Assembly (NCBI RefSeq): GCF_024655635.1
Contig: NZ_JANLGI010000002.1
Span: 62,001 to 126,000 of the forward strand
DNA length: 64,000 bases
Source of the DNA: Allobosea sp. 47.2.35
GTDB taxonomy: Bacteria; Pseudomonadota; Alphaproteobacteria; Rhizobiales; Beijerinckiaceae
Direction of reading: 5' to 3'
Below the pieces are notes generated by a model that made no database searches, was not told the DNA's origin, and saw nothing but the letters and a program-made list of their open reading frames with translations. Positions 8,752 to 17,492 of the stretch are shown here, piece after piece (position 1 is the first letter of the stretch; each line of letters begins with the position of its first letter). The position numbers and the translations under genes are program-made.

Positions 8752-10968
8752 ATGGGCATGATGCGGCAATATGAGCTCGTTGACCGGGTCAGGAGCTATA
8801 ATCCGAATACCGACGAGGACCTGCTCAACCGGGCCTATGTCTATGCCATGCGTGCACACGGCACGCAGAAGCGCGCCTCCGGCGATCCTTTCTTCGCGCA
8901 TCCGCTCGAAGTTGCGGCGATCCTGACCGATCTCAAGCTCGACGATGCCACCATCGTCGCCGCCGTCCTGCACGACACGGTCGAGGATACGGCTGCGACG
9001 CTGGAAGAGATCGAGAGCATGTTCGGGCCGGATATCCGCCGGCTCGTCGATGGTCTCACCAAGATCAAGAAGCTCGACCTCGTCTCGAAGAAGGCGGCGC
9101 AGGGCGAGAATTTCCGCAAGCTGCTGCTCGCCATCGCCGACGATATCCGCGTGCTGCTGGTAAAGCTCGCCGACCGCCTGCACAACATGCGAACCCTGCA
9201 TTTCGTCCCGCCGGAGAAGCGCCTGCGCATCGCCGAGGAGACGATCGAGATCTATGCGCCGCTCGCCGGCCGCATGGGCATGCAGGAACTCCGCGAAGAG
9301 CTGGAGGAGCTCTCCTTCCGCCATATCAAGCCCGAGGCCCATGCCACCGTGACCAAGCGGCTGGAGGAGGTGACCGCGCGCGAGGGCAAGGTCATCGGCG
9401 AGATCGAGGAGGACCTGAAGGGCAAGCTCGCTGCCAGCGGCATCCAGGCCGAGGTCTTCGGGCGGCGCAAGCGCCCTTACTCGATCTGGAAGAAGATGGA
9501 GCGGAAATCCGTCTCGTTCGAGCAGCTCTCCGATATCTTCGGCTTCCGTGTGATCGTCGAGAGGCCGGAGGATTGCTACCGGGTGCTCGGCATCGTCCAC
9601 ATGACCTGGCCGATGGTGCCGGGCCGCTACAAGGACTACATCTCGACGCCGAAGCAGAACGACTACCGCTCGATCCATACGACCGTCGTCGGCCCCGGCC
9701 ATAGTCGCGTCGAACTGCAGATTCGCACCGACAACATGGACCGCATCGCCGAATACGGCATCGCCGCCCACGCCCATTACAAGGATGGCCGCGCGGGCGA
9801 ACCGATCGGTCTCGCTGACGAGAGCCGGGCCTATCAATGGCTGCGCCGCACCGTCGACCTTCTGGCCGAGGGCGACAGCCCGGAAGAGTTCCTCGAGCAC
9901 ACCAAGCTCGAGCTCTTCCACGATCAGGTCTTCTGCTTCACGCCGAAGGGGCGGCTCATCGCCCTGCCGCGCGGCGCGACGCCGATCGATTTCGCCTATG
10001 CCGTCCATACCGATGTCGGCAACAGTGCGGTCGGCGCCAAGATCAACGGCCGCATCGCGCCGCTCCTGACCGAATTGCAGAACGGCGACGAGGTCGAGAT
10101 CACCCGCGCCGACGGGCAGGCGCCGCCCGCCGCCTGGGAATCGCTCGTCGTCACCGGCAAGGCTCGCGCCGCCATCCGCCGCGCCACGCGTGCCGCGGTG
10201 CGCCGCCAATATGCCGGCCTCGGCCGCCAGATCCTCGAACGCGCCTTCTCGCGCGCCGAGCGCGCCTTCTCCGATGACAAGCTCAAGGCCGCGCTGAAGC
10301 GCCTCGCCCGCAACACCGTCGACGACGTGCTCGCGGCGGTTGGACGTGGCGAGATGTATTCCGGCGACGTGGTCAAGGCGGTCTACCCGGATCTCGAGCC
10401 GGAGAAGCGTGGCTCGTCCGATGGAAAACCGGCCGCGGCCGCCAACGGCAAGGGCTGGTTCGAACTGCGCCAAGGCGAAAACCTCAAGTTCAAGCTGCCG
10501 GGCGAGGAGCCTGATACGGCGATCCCGATCCGTGGCCTCGGCGGCGACTTGCCGGTCCGTTTCGCGCCGCATGGCGGAGCGGTGCCGGGCGATCGCATCG
10601 TCGGCATCCTGACGCCGGGCGAGGGGGTGACGATCTACCCGATCCAGTCGCCGGCGCTCGCCGCCTTCGACAACGAGCCGGACCGCTGGCTCGATGTCCG
10701 CTGGGACCTCGACGACAAGGCGCCGCAGCGCTTCCCGGCGCGCATCGCCCTGAAATCGATCAACGAGCCCGGTTCGCTCGCCCAGATCACCACGACCATC
10801 GCGGAGCATGACGGCAACATCGATTCCGTCTCGATGAACCGGCCGAACCAGGACTTCACCGACGTCACCATCGACCTCACGGTCTGGGACCTGAAGCATC
10901 TCTCGGCCATCATCAGCGAACTGCGCGAGAAGCGGGTGATCAGCCGCGTCGAGCGGGTGGTCGGGTAG
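8752..10968 (+). CDS. rsh: Bifunctional (p)ppGpp synthetase/hydrolase, RelA/SpoT family
   Basis: The 738-residue Rsh makes and degrades the alarmone ppGpp. An intact hydrolase HD domain is visible (HP near 50, LHDTVEDT near 73-80). The synthetase domain follows (RPYSIWKKMERK near 240, NDYRSIHTTVVG). A TGS domain (VFCFTPKGRLIALPRGATP) and a C-terminal ACT domain (ARIALKSINEPGSLAQI) complete it. Both catalytic halves look functional, as in the single long Rsh of most alphaproteobacteria. Start choice among ATG 8752, 8758 and 8761 is uncertain; GGGG lies 5 nt before 8752. Confidence 0.96.
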   Translation: MGMMRQYELVDRVRSYNPNTDEDLLNRAYVYAMRAHGTQKRASGDPFFAHPLEVAAILTDLKLDDATIVAAVLHDTVEDTAATLEEIESMFGPDIRRLVDGLTKIKKLDLVSKKAAQGENFRKLLLAIADDIRVLLVKLADRLHNMRTLHFVPPEKRLRIAEETIEIYAPLAGRMGMQELREELEELSFRHIKPEAHATVTKRLEEVTAREGKVIGEIEEDLKGKLAASGIQAEVFGRRKRPYSIWKKMERKSVSFEQLSDIFGFRVIVERPEDCYRVLGIVHMTWPMVPGRYKDYISTPKQNDYRSIHTTVVGPGHSRVELQIRTDNMDRIAEYGIAAHAHYKDGRAGEPIGLADESRAYQWLRRTVDLLAEGDSPEEFLEHTKLELFHDQVFCFTPKGRLIALPRGATPIDFAYAVHTDVGNSAVGAKINGRIAPLLTELQNGDEVEITRADGQAPPAAWESLVVTGKARAAIRRATRAAVRRQYAGLGRQILERAFSRAERAFSDDKLKAALKRLARNTVDDVLAAVGRGEMYSGDVVKAVYPDLEPEKRGSSDGKPAAAANGKGWFELRQGENLKFKLPGEEPDTAIPIRGLGGDLPVRFAPHGGAVPGDRIVGILTPGEGVTIYPIQSPALAAFDNEPDRWLDVRWDLDDKAPQRFPARIALKSINEPGSLAQITTTIAEHDGNIDSVSMNRPNQDFTDVTIDLTVWDLKHLSAIISELREKRVISRVERVVG

Positions 10969-10985
10969 GGCGCGGTCTCCGATAG

Positions 10986-11009
10986 GATGCTCGGGCCAAC
11001 CCGAGCATT
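10986..11009. terminator. Hairpin between convergent rsh and LysR genes
   Basis: ATGCTCGGG (10987-10995) and CCCGAGCAT (11000-11008) form a perfect 9-bp stem with loop CCAA, extendable by a G-T pair. No T tract follows on either strand, so intrinsic termination is only possible, not certain. Confidence 0.4.
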
Positions 11010-11020
11010 CTCCGCAAGCC

Positions 11021-11860
11021 TTATCCCCGGAACGCCGCCGCCAGCTCGCGGACGAACGCGCCCGCGCGCGGCGTCGGGACATTGCTCCTGAGCACGACCT
11101 GCGATCCGCCGAGCGATGGCAGCCCCCATGCCGGCCCGACATCGACCGTGCCTGCCGGCGCGATCCGCGCCGCGAGCGGTGAGACGCCGAGCCCGACCTG
11201 CACGGCGGCCGCGACCGCCGCCATCCCGCCGCCGACGAAGGCTTCGCGCCAGGCGATGCCGGCGCGATCGAGTGTGTCCATGCTGTGCCGGCGCAAACGG
11301 CACTCGGCGACGAGACTGACCAGCGGCACGGGCACATCGGCCTGCCGCACGAGATCCGGCGCTGCGTACCAGCCGACCGCGTCGTCGCGCAGGACTTCCC
11401 CCGTCCGCCCCGCCGCAAGCCGGCGCACGATCACGACGTCGAGCTCGCCGCGCTCGAACGCCTCTTCCAGCATCCGCGACGGCTCGATCCTGAGATTGAT
11501 GACGATCCCGGGGTCATGCGCTGTCAGCCGCGCCAGCACGGCGGGGACTTCGGCGCCGACAGCCTGTTCGCTGATGCCGACCGCGATATGCTCCGGCGTC
11601 ACCGCGAAGGCTGCGAGCGCCTTGCCGTGGGCCGCCAGCAGGTCGCGGGCTGCCGGCAGGAAGCGCTCGCCCTCTGCCGTCAACCGAACGAGCCGGGGAT
11701 GGCGCTGCAGCAGCAGGCGCCCGAGCCCCTCTTCCAGCCGCTTCACGCGCGTACTGACCAGCGATTGGGTCGTGCCGAGCGCCTCGGCGGCACGGGTGAA
11801 GCTTTTCAACTCGGCCGCGCGCAGGAAGGAGGCGACGGCGTCGATGTCGAGAGTGTTCAT
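11021..11860 (-). CDS. LysR-family transcriptional regulator
   Basis: The 279-residue protein has the LysR winged helix at residues 4-63 (DAVASFLRAAELKSFTRAAE, then LGTTQSLVSTRVKRLEEGLG) and a substrate-binding domain from about 85 onward. It is divergent from the tautomerase gene, with a perfect 15-bp palindrome starting 6 bp upstream of its ATG. The layout suggests autoregulation and control of the tautomerase gene. The inducer is unknown. Confidence 0.93.
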   Translation of the reverse strand: MNTLDIDAVASFLRAAELKSFTRAAEALGTTQSLVSTRVKRLEEGLGRLLLQRHPRLVRLTAEGERFLPAARDLLAAHGKALAAFAVTPEHIAVGISEQAVGAEVPAVLARLTAHDPGIVINLRIEPSRMLEEAFERGELDVVIVRRLAAGRTGEVLRDDAVGWYAAPDLVRQADVPVPLVSLVAECRLRRHSMDTLDRAGIAWREAFVGGGMAAVAAAVQVGLGVSPLAARIAPAGTVDVGPAWGLPSLGGSQVVLRSNVPTPRAGAFVRELAAAFRG

Positions 11861-11865
11861 ACATC

Positions 11866-11880
11866 ATGATACCGTATCAT
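11866..11880. promoter_or_regulatory. LysR-type operator candidate in the LysR/tautomerase intergenic region
   Basis: ATGATAC-C-GTATCAT is a perfect 7+1+7 palindrome containing a T-N11-A core. A second palindrome, TGATATCA (11881-11888), directly adjoins it. Both lie between the divergent starts at 11860 and 11973. LysR proteins generally bind such dyads in divergent promoters; binding here is inference. Confidence 0.65.
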
Positions 11881-11972
11881 TGATATCATCATGGATACGA
11901 TTTTCAGATTAATGCGAACGATCTATGGTCTCCTTCGAAAGGCGCGGTTGCGCCTCGATACGGAGACAGACC

Positions 11973-12356
11973 ATGCCCCTGATCAGGATTTCCATGCGCC
12001 GTGGCCGCCCGGCCTCCGAGCCTGCAGCCATCATCGACGGCGTCTACAAGGCGCTGCGCGAGACCTTCGAAGTGCCGGAGAAGGATCTCTTCGCCGTCGT
12101 CCACCAGCACGATGCCGACGAGTTCGTCTTTGACGCCAACTACTTCGGCTTCAACCGCAGCGACAGGCTGGTGATCATCCAGCTCACCGTCGCCAATACG
12201 CGCGGCGTCACACAGAAGAAGAACCTCTACGCCGCGATCGTCGAGAATCTCACGAAGGAGCCCGGCCTGAAGCCGGACGACATCTTCATCAACCTCGTCG
12301 AGGTCAAGCGCGAGGACTGGTCCTTCGGCGGCGGCATCGCACAATACGTGGCGTGA
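11973..12356 (+). CDS. Tautomerase family protein (4-oxalocrotonate tautomerase/MIF superfamily)
   Basis: The 127-residue protein starts MPLIRISMRRGR, placing Pro2 where superfamily members use an N-terminal proline as catalytic base after Met removal. This fixes the start at ATG 11973, which has a GGAGA ribosome site, rather than an earlier in-frame start at 11925. The length fits a fused two-repeat tautomerase. FNRSDRLVIIQLTVANTRG is similar to stress-related members divergent from LysR genes. The substrate is unknown. Confidence 0.88.
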   Translation: MPLIRISMRRGRPASEPAAIIDGVYKALRETFEVPEKDLFAVVHQHDADEFVFDANYFGFNRSDRLVIIQLTVANTRGVTQKKNLYAAIVENLTKEPGLKPDDIFINLVEVKREDWSFGGGIAQYVA

Positions 12357-12402
12357 GGCGCGCAGTTCCCTCCTGGCTGCTCCTGCCCTAAATCCTGTCC
12401 TC

Positions 12403-13164
12403 ATGGAATGGACCGACGAGGGCACGATCATTGGCCTCAAGGCTCATGGCGAAAGCGCCGTGATCCTGGAGGCGATGACGCGCGAGCACGGCCGCCATCT
12501 CGGCCTTGTCAGGGGCGGGCGCTCGTCCAAGGCGCAGGCCTCGCTCCAGCCCGGGAACAGCGTCTCGCTGACCTGGCGCGCCCGGCTCGACGAGCATCTC
12601 GGCGAATACAAGGTCGAACTGCTGACCTCCCATGCCGCGCGCCTGATCGCCGCGCCGGTCGCGCTCTATGGACTCGGCACGATCGCCGGCCTGCTGCGCT
12701 TGCTGCCGGAGCGCGATCCGCATCCCGGCCTTTATGAAGGCCTCTCCGTTCTCGTCGCCCATCTCGACGAGGCCGAGATGGCGCCAGCCCTGATCATCCG
12801 CTTCGAATTGGCCATGCTGACGGAACTGGGCTTTGGGCTCGACCTCGCGCGTTGCGCCGTCACTGATTCGCCCGATGATCTCAGCCATGTCTCGCCGAAA
12901 TCCGGCAAGGCGGTCAGCCGGCGGGCAGCTCAGCCCTATCTCGACCGCCTGCTGAAGCTGCCTTCGTTCCTTGTCGAAGGGCAGGGCGGGCGGCGCCCGT
13001 CGCCGGCCGATATCCTCTCGGGCTTCGCCCTGACCGGCTTCTTCCTGCGCCGCCATATCTTCGATCCGCGCGGCCTGCGCGAGCCGCCGGAGCGGGCGCG
13101 ACTGGTCGAAATGGCGACACGGGCCGCGGCGAATGCGCCGCCTGGCGAATCATCCACCGCCTAA
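12403..13164 (+). CDS. recO: DNA repair protein RecO
   Basis: The 253-residue protein has the RecO N-terminal OB fold (MEWTDEGTIIGLKAHGESAV) followed by a helical domain (LYGLGTIAGLLRLLPERDPH, LPSFLVEG near 200). RecO loads RecA on SSB-coated single-strand DNA with RecR. No CxxC zinc site is visible, as in many alphaproteobacterial RecO proteins. In related genomes recO commonly follows era; here it is about 10 kb away, next to parC. Confidence 0.95.
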   Translation: MEWTDEGTIIGLKAHGESAVILEAMTREHGRHLGLVRGGRSSKAQASLQPGNSVSLTWRARLDEHLGEYKVELLTSHAARLIAAPVALYGLGTIAGLLRLLPERDPHPGLYEGLSVLVAHLDEAEMAPALIIRFELAMLTELGFGLDLARCAVTDSPDDLSHVSPKSGKAVSRRAAQPYLDRLLKLPSFLVEGQGGRRPSPADILSGFALTGFFLRRHIFDPRGLREPPERARLVEMATRAAANAPPGESSTA

Positions 13165-13286
13165 GCGCGAAAAGGCGTCTCCTGCGTTTGCGCCGGGGTC
13201 TTCGTACCTGCATTGTTCTGGCGGGCTGATTCGCGACGTGCCATAGAGCAGGCGCGAATTCTTGACAGCACGAGGGCTGACGCAGC

Positions 13287-15533
13287 ATGGGCAAACCGGT
13301 CGATCCGCCGCCGGAAGAAGAGGCCGAGCGCATCGACCTGAAATCAGCGCTCGAAGAGCGCTATCTCGCCTATGCGCTCTCCACCATCATGCACCGCGCC
13401 CTGCCGGATGCGCGCGACGGCCTGAAGCCGGTTCACCGCCGCATCCTGCACGCCATGCGGCTGCTCCGGCTCGACCCCGGCCAGGTCCACAAGAAATGCG
13501 CCCGCATCGTCGGTGACGTCATCGGCAAGTTCCACCCGCACGGTGACCAGTCGGTCTATGACGCGCTGGTGCGCCTCGCGCAGGATTTCGCCCAGCGCTA
13601 TCCGCTCGTCGACGGGCAGGGCAATTTCGGCAATATCGACGGCGATAACGCCGCCGCCTACCGCTATACCGAAGCGCGCATGACCGAGGTCGCGCGCCTC
13701 CTCCTCGACGGCATCGACGAGGACGCGGTCGATTTCCGCGAGACCTATAATGGCGAGGACGAGGAGCCGGTCGTGCTCCCCGCCGCCTTCCCGAACCTTC
13801 TCGCCAACGGCTCGCAGGGCATCGCGGTCGGCATGGCGACCTCGATCCCGCCGCACAATGCCGCCGAGCTCTGCGACGCCGCGCTCTACCTGATCCAGCA
13901 CCCGGAGACCTCCTCCGAGCAGCTCATGACCTTCGTGCCCGGCCCGGATTTCCCGACCGGCGGCATCATCGTCGAGAGCCGCGCCTCGATGGCGGAGACC
14001 TATCGCACCGGCCGCGGCGCCTTCCGCACCCGCGCGCGTTGGGTGAAGGAGGATCTCGAACGCGGCGCCTGGCAGGTCGTCGTCACCGAGATCCCCTACA
14101 TGGTCTCGAAGGGCCGGCTGATCGAGAAGATCGCCGAGCTGCTCAACGACAAGAAGCTGCCGCTGGTCGCAGACCTGCGTGACGAGTCGGCCGAGGACAT
14201 CCGCATCGTCATCGAGCCCCGCGCCCGCAATGTCGATCCCAACCTGATGATGGAATCGCTCTTCCGGCTCTCCGAGCTGGAAGCGCGCATCTCCATGAAC
14301 ATGAACGTGCTGACCGGCGGGCTGGTGCCGCGCGTGCTCGGCCTCGCCGAGGCGCTCCGCGCCTGGCTCGACCATCGCCGCGAGGTCCTGCAGCGACGTT
14401 CCCGCTTCCGCCTCGGCCAGATCGACAAGCGCCTCGAGATCCTGCGCGGCCTGCTGATCGTCTATCTCGACCTCGACCGGGTGATCAAAATCATCCGCGA
14501 GGAGGACGAGCCGAAGATCGAGCTGATGAAGGTCTTCGAACTCACCGAGATCCAGGCCAACGCGATCCTCGACACGCGCTTGCGGGCGCTCCGCAAGCTC
14601 GAGGAGATGCAGCTCAAGACCGAGCTCGACGAACTGACCAAGGAGAAGGAGCAGATCGAGACGCTGCTCGGCTCCGAGGCGACGCAGTGGAAGACGATCG
14701 CCTGGGATATCCGGCAGGTGAAGAAGACCTTCGGCCCGGAAACCGCGATCGGCAAGCGCCGCACCGATTTCGCCGATATGCCCGAGACTGCCGATATCGA
14801 CCTGACCCAGGCCATGGTCGAGCGCGAGCCGATTACGGTGGTGATCTCGAAGAAGGGCTGGATCAGGGCGCTGAAGGGCCATGTCCAGGACAAGTCGAGC
14901 TTCTCGTTCAAGGGCGATGACGCGCTCCAGACGGCCTTCTTCACCGAGACCACGGCGAAGGTGCTGGTGCTGGCTTCGAACGGCAAGGTCTTCACGCTGG
15001 ATGCGTCCAAGCTGCCCGGCGGGCGCGGCTTCGGCGATCCGATCCGCCTGATGATCGAGCTGGAGGAGACGGCCGAGATCGTCTCCGCCTTCCCCTACAA
15101 GCCGGGCACGAAACTGCTGATGGTGTCGAGCGAGGGCAGGGGCTTCGTGGCTCCCGCCGACGATGTCGTCGCCAACACGCGTAAGGGCCGGCAGGTGCTC
15201 AATGTCGACGGCACGCATGTCGCCGTGCTGGCCGTGCCGGCCGATGGCGACCATGTCGCGATCATCGGCGAGAACCGCAAGCTGCTCTGCTTCCCGATCT
15301 CGGAAGTGGCGGAGATGGGCCGCGGCAAGGGCGTGCGCCTGCAGCGCTACAAGGATGGGGGCCTCTCCGATGCCAGGACCTTCAACCTCGCTGACGGCCT
15401 GACCTGGCTCGACACGTCCGGCCGGACCTGGACGGTGACACAGGCCGATCTGCTGGAATGGCTCGGCCATCGCGCCGAGGCCGGCCGCCTGCCGCCCAAG
15501 GGCTTCCCGAAGAGCAACACCTTCGGCGGGTGA
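13287..15533 (+). CDS. parC: DNA topoisomerase IV subunit A
   Basis: The 748-residue protein has the winged-helix breakage-reunion domain with [20 protein letters not shown] near 38-57 and [17 protein letters not shown] near 80-96. The active-site Tyr127 lies in [11 protein letters not shown] coiled-coil tower and a C-terminal beta-pinwheel with a short repeat set follow, which fits ParC better than GyrA. With ParE it decatenates replicated chromosomes. GAGGG precedes the ATG. Confidence 0.97.
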   Translation: MGKPVDPPPEEEAERIDLKSALEERYLAYALSTIMHRALPDARDGLKPVHRRILHAMRLLRLDPGQVHKKCARIVGDVIGKFHPHGDQSVYDALVRLAQDFAQRYPLVDGQGNFGNIDGDNAAAYRYTEARMTEVARLLLDGIDEDAVDFRETYNGEDEEPVVLPAAFPNLLANGSQGIAVGMATSIPPHNAAELCDAALYLIQHPETSSEQLMTFVPGPDFPTGGIIVESRASMAETYRTGRGAFRTRARWVKEDLERGAWQVVVTEIPYMVSKGRLIEKIAELLNDKKLPLVADLRDESAEDIRIVIEPRARNVDPNLMMESLFRLSELEARISMNMNVLTGGLVPRVLGLAEALRAWLDHRREVLQRRSRFRLGQIDKRLEILRGLLIVYLDLDRVIKIIREEDEPKIELMKVFELTEIQANAILDTRLRALRKLEEMQLKTELDELTKEKEQIETLLGSEATQWKTIAWDIRQVKKTFGPETAIGKRRTDFADMPETADIDLTQAMVEREPITVVISKKGWIRALKGHVQDKSSFSFKGDDALQTAFFTETTAKVLVLASNGKVFTLDASKLPGGRGFGDPIRLMIELEETAEIVSAFPYKPGTKLLMVSSEGRGFVAPADDVVANTRKGRQVLNVDGTHVAVLAVPADGDHVAIIGENRKLLCFPISEVAEMGRGKGVRLQRYKDGGLSDARTFNLADGLTWLDTSGRTWTVTQADLLEWLGHRAEAGRLPPKGFPKSNTFGG

Positions 15534-15574
15534 TATTAGGTCAGAGACTTATGTGAGCGTCGGGAAGCGAAGCC

Positions 15575-16174
15575 TCAGCGGAGTGCGTGCCCGACGACGC
15601 CGACTTCCAGCCCCATGGTGATCTTGTCGGTGACGGCCCAGAGCACCCCGGCCCGCGCCTCGGGGCGCACGGCGATGCTGCTGCGGCTGAAGGGCGAGGA
15701 GAAGTCGCTCGCGCCGAAGCGCCAGGTTTCGTTGGCCGCGCTCATGCCCACCGTCGTGTAGAGCAGCACGTCCGGCGTCACCAACACGCCGGCCTTGACC
15801 TTGAAGGCACCGGCGAAGTCGCGCGTATAGGCGACATTGCCGAAGCTCGGATAGCCATAGCCGCCGACGGCCGGCATGTAGTCGATCGCGCCGGCGATGC
15901 CGTAGACGAAATTGCCCTCGCGCCGCATCGTCCCGGCCTCCAGCCCGATCGTTGGGCCGGCGCTGGTGCGCATATGCTTGCCGCTGGTGACCTGGAAGCC
16001 AGATGAGATCCGGGCATAGGAGCCCTCCCAGCGTGGCGACAGGCTCGGCTGATCCCAGGCGAAGGACGGCAGCGGCGCGAAGCCGGATAGAGGCAGCAGC
16101 GCTTGCGCCTGCGCCGACGCGACCGCGCCCAGGAGTGCGGCGAGCGTCGCGGCGGAAAGAAGCGGAAATCTCAC
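15575..16174 (-). CDS. Putative outer-membrane beta-barrel protein
   Basis: The 199-residue protein starts at a GTG with GAGGA 10 nt upstream and opens with a signal peptide (FPLLSAATLAALLGAVASAQA, cleavage near residue 22). Alternating hydrophobic strands follow, resembling the OmpA-like/porin family barrels of Hyphomicrobiales (SGFQVTSGKHMRTSAGPTIG, LYTTVGMSAANETWRFGASD). The end (EVGVVGHALR) lacks the usual terminal Phe, so insertion as a canonical barrel is not assured. It converges with parC. No specific function can be assigned. Confidence 0.7.
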   Translation of the reverse strand: MRFPLLSAATLAALLGAVASAQAQALLPLSGFAPLPSFAWDQPSLSPRWEGSYARISSGFQVTSGKHMRTSAGPTIGLEAGTMRREGNFVYGIAGAIDYMPAVGGYGYPSFGNVAYTRDFAGAFKVKAGVLVTPDVLLYTTVGMSAANETWRFGASDFSSPFSRSSIAVRPEARAGVLWAVTDKITMGLEVGVVGHALR

Positions 16175-16266
16175 GTTGAAAGCGTCCTCGCGACAGCGTG
16201 CCCCGTCGGAAGCTAGCATGGAGCGAGGCGAATGTCGCCGTTTTGTGGCGCGCTGGTTGCCGCGGC

Positions 16267-17289
16267 TCAGGCGATCTTGGTCCTGAGCTTGAGGAAGCGC
16301 AGCGTCCGCTCCGCCGTCGCGAGATCGAGCTTGGCATAGGCATCGACATCGTCGTCGACGTCGCGCGAGGAAAAATAGAGCCGCCGTGCCCGCAATTGCA
16401 GGATGGCGCGGAACGCTGTGGCCCCGATGCCGAGCGAGCGGCAGGCGACGGCGATGCCGCTGGAATCGCGTTGCATCAGCACGCGCAGCGCCTGCTCGAT
16501 CGAGATGCCGGCGACCTCGGAGAGCACCTGCGAGAGGTGATAGGCGCGGTCCTCGTCGGCTAGCATGGTCAGCACGTCGTCGAGCTCGCGCACCTTGGCG
16601 GCAAGGTCGGAGAGCAGCAGCTTGACCTCAAGCCGCTGCTGGCGTGCCTGCCGGGCGAGCGAGACATTCGCGTCTGTGGCGGGCGCGGTGCTGCCGCCGT
16701 CGGAGAACTGCTCGACGATCCGCAGCACGCGCTGCGCACGGTTCGGTGCAAGGTCGGAGCGGCGGGCGAGCGCACCGGTGATGGCAGCATCGCCTTCGCC
16801 GCGTTCGAGCAGCCGGTCGAAGCCGCGATCGGAAAAGGCGGCGCCTTCATTGGCGCTGACCGTATGCAGCACCTTCTGGTCGCCGCGCTCGACGAGGATG
16901 TCGGTGACGCCCTCGGACAGGCGTGCGCGCTCGGCGATGGCGACGAGATGCTGCTGCGACTGGGTGACGGCGATGGCCGCGAGGTCGGTATCGGTCAGGA
17001 CCGGGGAGAGCGACAGCACCAGTCGCGCGACCTCGGCATTGCTGTCGCCGCCGAGCGTGACCGCGACATTATGCGGCAGGGTCGGCACGGCGGCGACGCG
17101 ATCGGCATAGCCCTTGCGATCCTCGTCGCCGAGATGGCCGAGCGAGACGGTTGCGATCTCGCCATAATGCTCCTTCGCGGCCTCGTTCGGATCGTGGTCG
17201 AGCAGGAAGAGGTCCGTCACGGCATTGAGAAGCTGCCGGCGCGAATCCGACGACATGTCCGCCGGCATTCGGGTCAGGTTACGCAGCAT
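16267..17289 (-). CDS. DUF2336 domain-containing protein
   Basis: The 340-residue, mostly helical protein shows the HEAT-like repeat pattern of DUF2336 (PHNVAVTLGGDSNAEVARLVL, LSPVLTDTDLAAIA, DLAPNRAQRVLRIVEQ). The family is widespread in alphaproteobacteria and functionally unknown. I start it at ATG 17289 (MLRNLTRMPADM); a longer frame to 17376 has a Cys-rich, non-conserved extension running through a strong hairpin. A CtrA-like half-site pair lies about 50 nt upstream. Confidence 0.85.
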   Translation of the reverse strand: MLRNLTRMPADMSSDSRRQLLNAVTDLFLLDHDPNEAAKEHYGEIATVSLGHLGDEDRKGYADRVAAVPTLPHNVAVTLGGDSNAEVARLVLSLSPVLTDTDLAAIAVTQSQQHLVAIAERARLSEGVTDILVERGDQKVLHTVSANEGAAFSDRGFDRLLERGEGDAAITGALARRSDLAPNRAQRVLRIVEQFSDGGSTAPATDANVSLARQARQQRLEVKLLLSDLAAKVRELDDVLTMLADEDRAYHLSQVLSEVAGISIEQALRVLMQRDSSGIAVACRSLGIGATAFRAILQLRARRLYFSSRDVDDDVDAYAKLDLATAERTLRFLKLRTKIA

Positions 17290-17336
17290 GAGGGCCCCCG
17301 CGACAAAGCAGTGGCGGCACTCTGCGCAGGTCCGGC

Positions 17337-17351
17337 TTGATTTACTCTTAA
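17337..17351 (-). promoter_or_regulatory. Near-consensus CtrA-type site upstream of the DUF2336 gene
   Basis: On the minus strand the sequence is TTAA-N7-TCAA, one mismatch from the CtrA consensus TTAA-N7-TTAA. It lies 48-62 bp upstream of the DUF2336 ATG. Such short motifs arise by chance, though less often in GC-rich DNA. Confidence 0.35.
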
Positions 17352-17368
17352 GGCGACAACGCTCTTTT

Positions 17369-17401
17369 CCGAACAACGGGGCGCGAGGCCCCGTTGTTCG
17401 G
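17369..17401. other. Perfect 14-bp inverted repeat (hairpin) between the UxaA operon and the DUF2336 gene
   Basis: Left arm 17369-17382 (CCGAACAACGGGGC) and right arm 17388-17401 are exact reverse complements around a 5-nt loop. No T run follows in either direction. It lies downstream of the sugar-acid operon and upstream of the DUF2336 gene on the same strand. It could act as an mRNA 3'-end stabiliser, a U-less terminator or a protein-binding dyad. Confidence 0.7.
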
Positions 17402-17492
17402 TCCGTGGTGGGCCTGCTGCTCTCGGCAGCAGGTTTTGCAGATTATGCAACCAAAGGTTGTAAATCCGTTATCGGATTCCGCTGGTTTCGGC

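Noticed and set aside
8659-11418. A 919-codon open frame antisense to rsh
   Set aside because: It shadows a strongly supported gene in GC-rich DNA and has Arg/Asp/His-rich sequence without domains. Similar long shadows oppose parC, hppA and the HerA gene.
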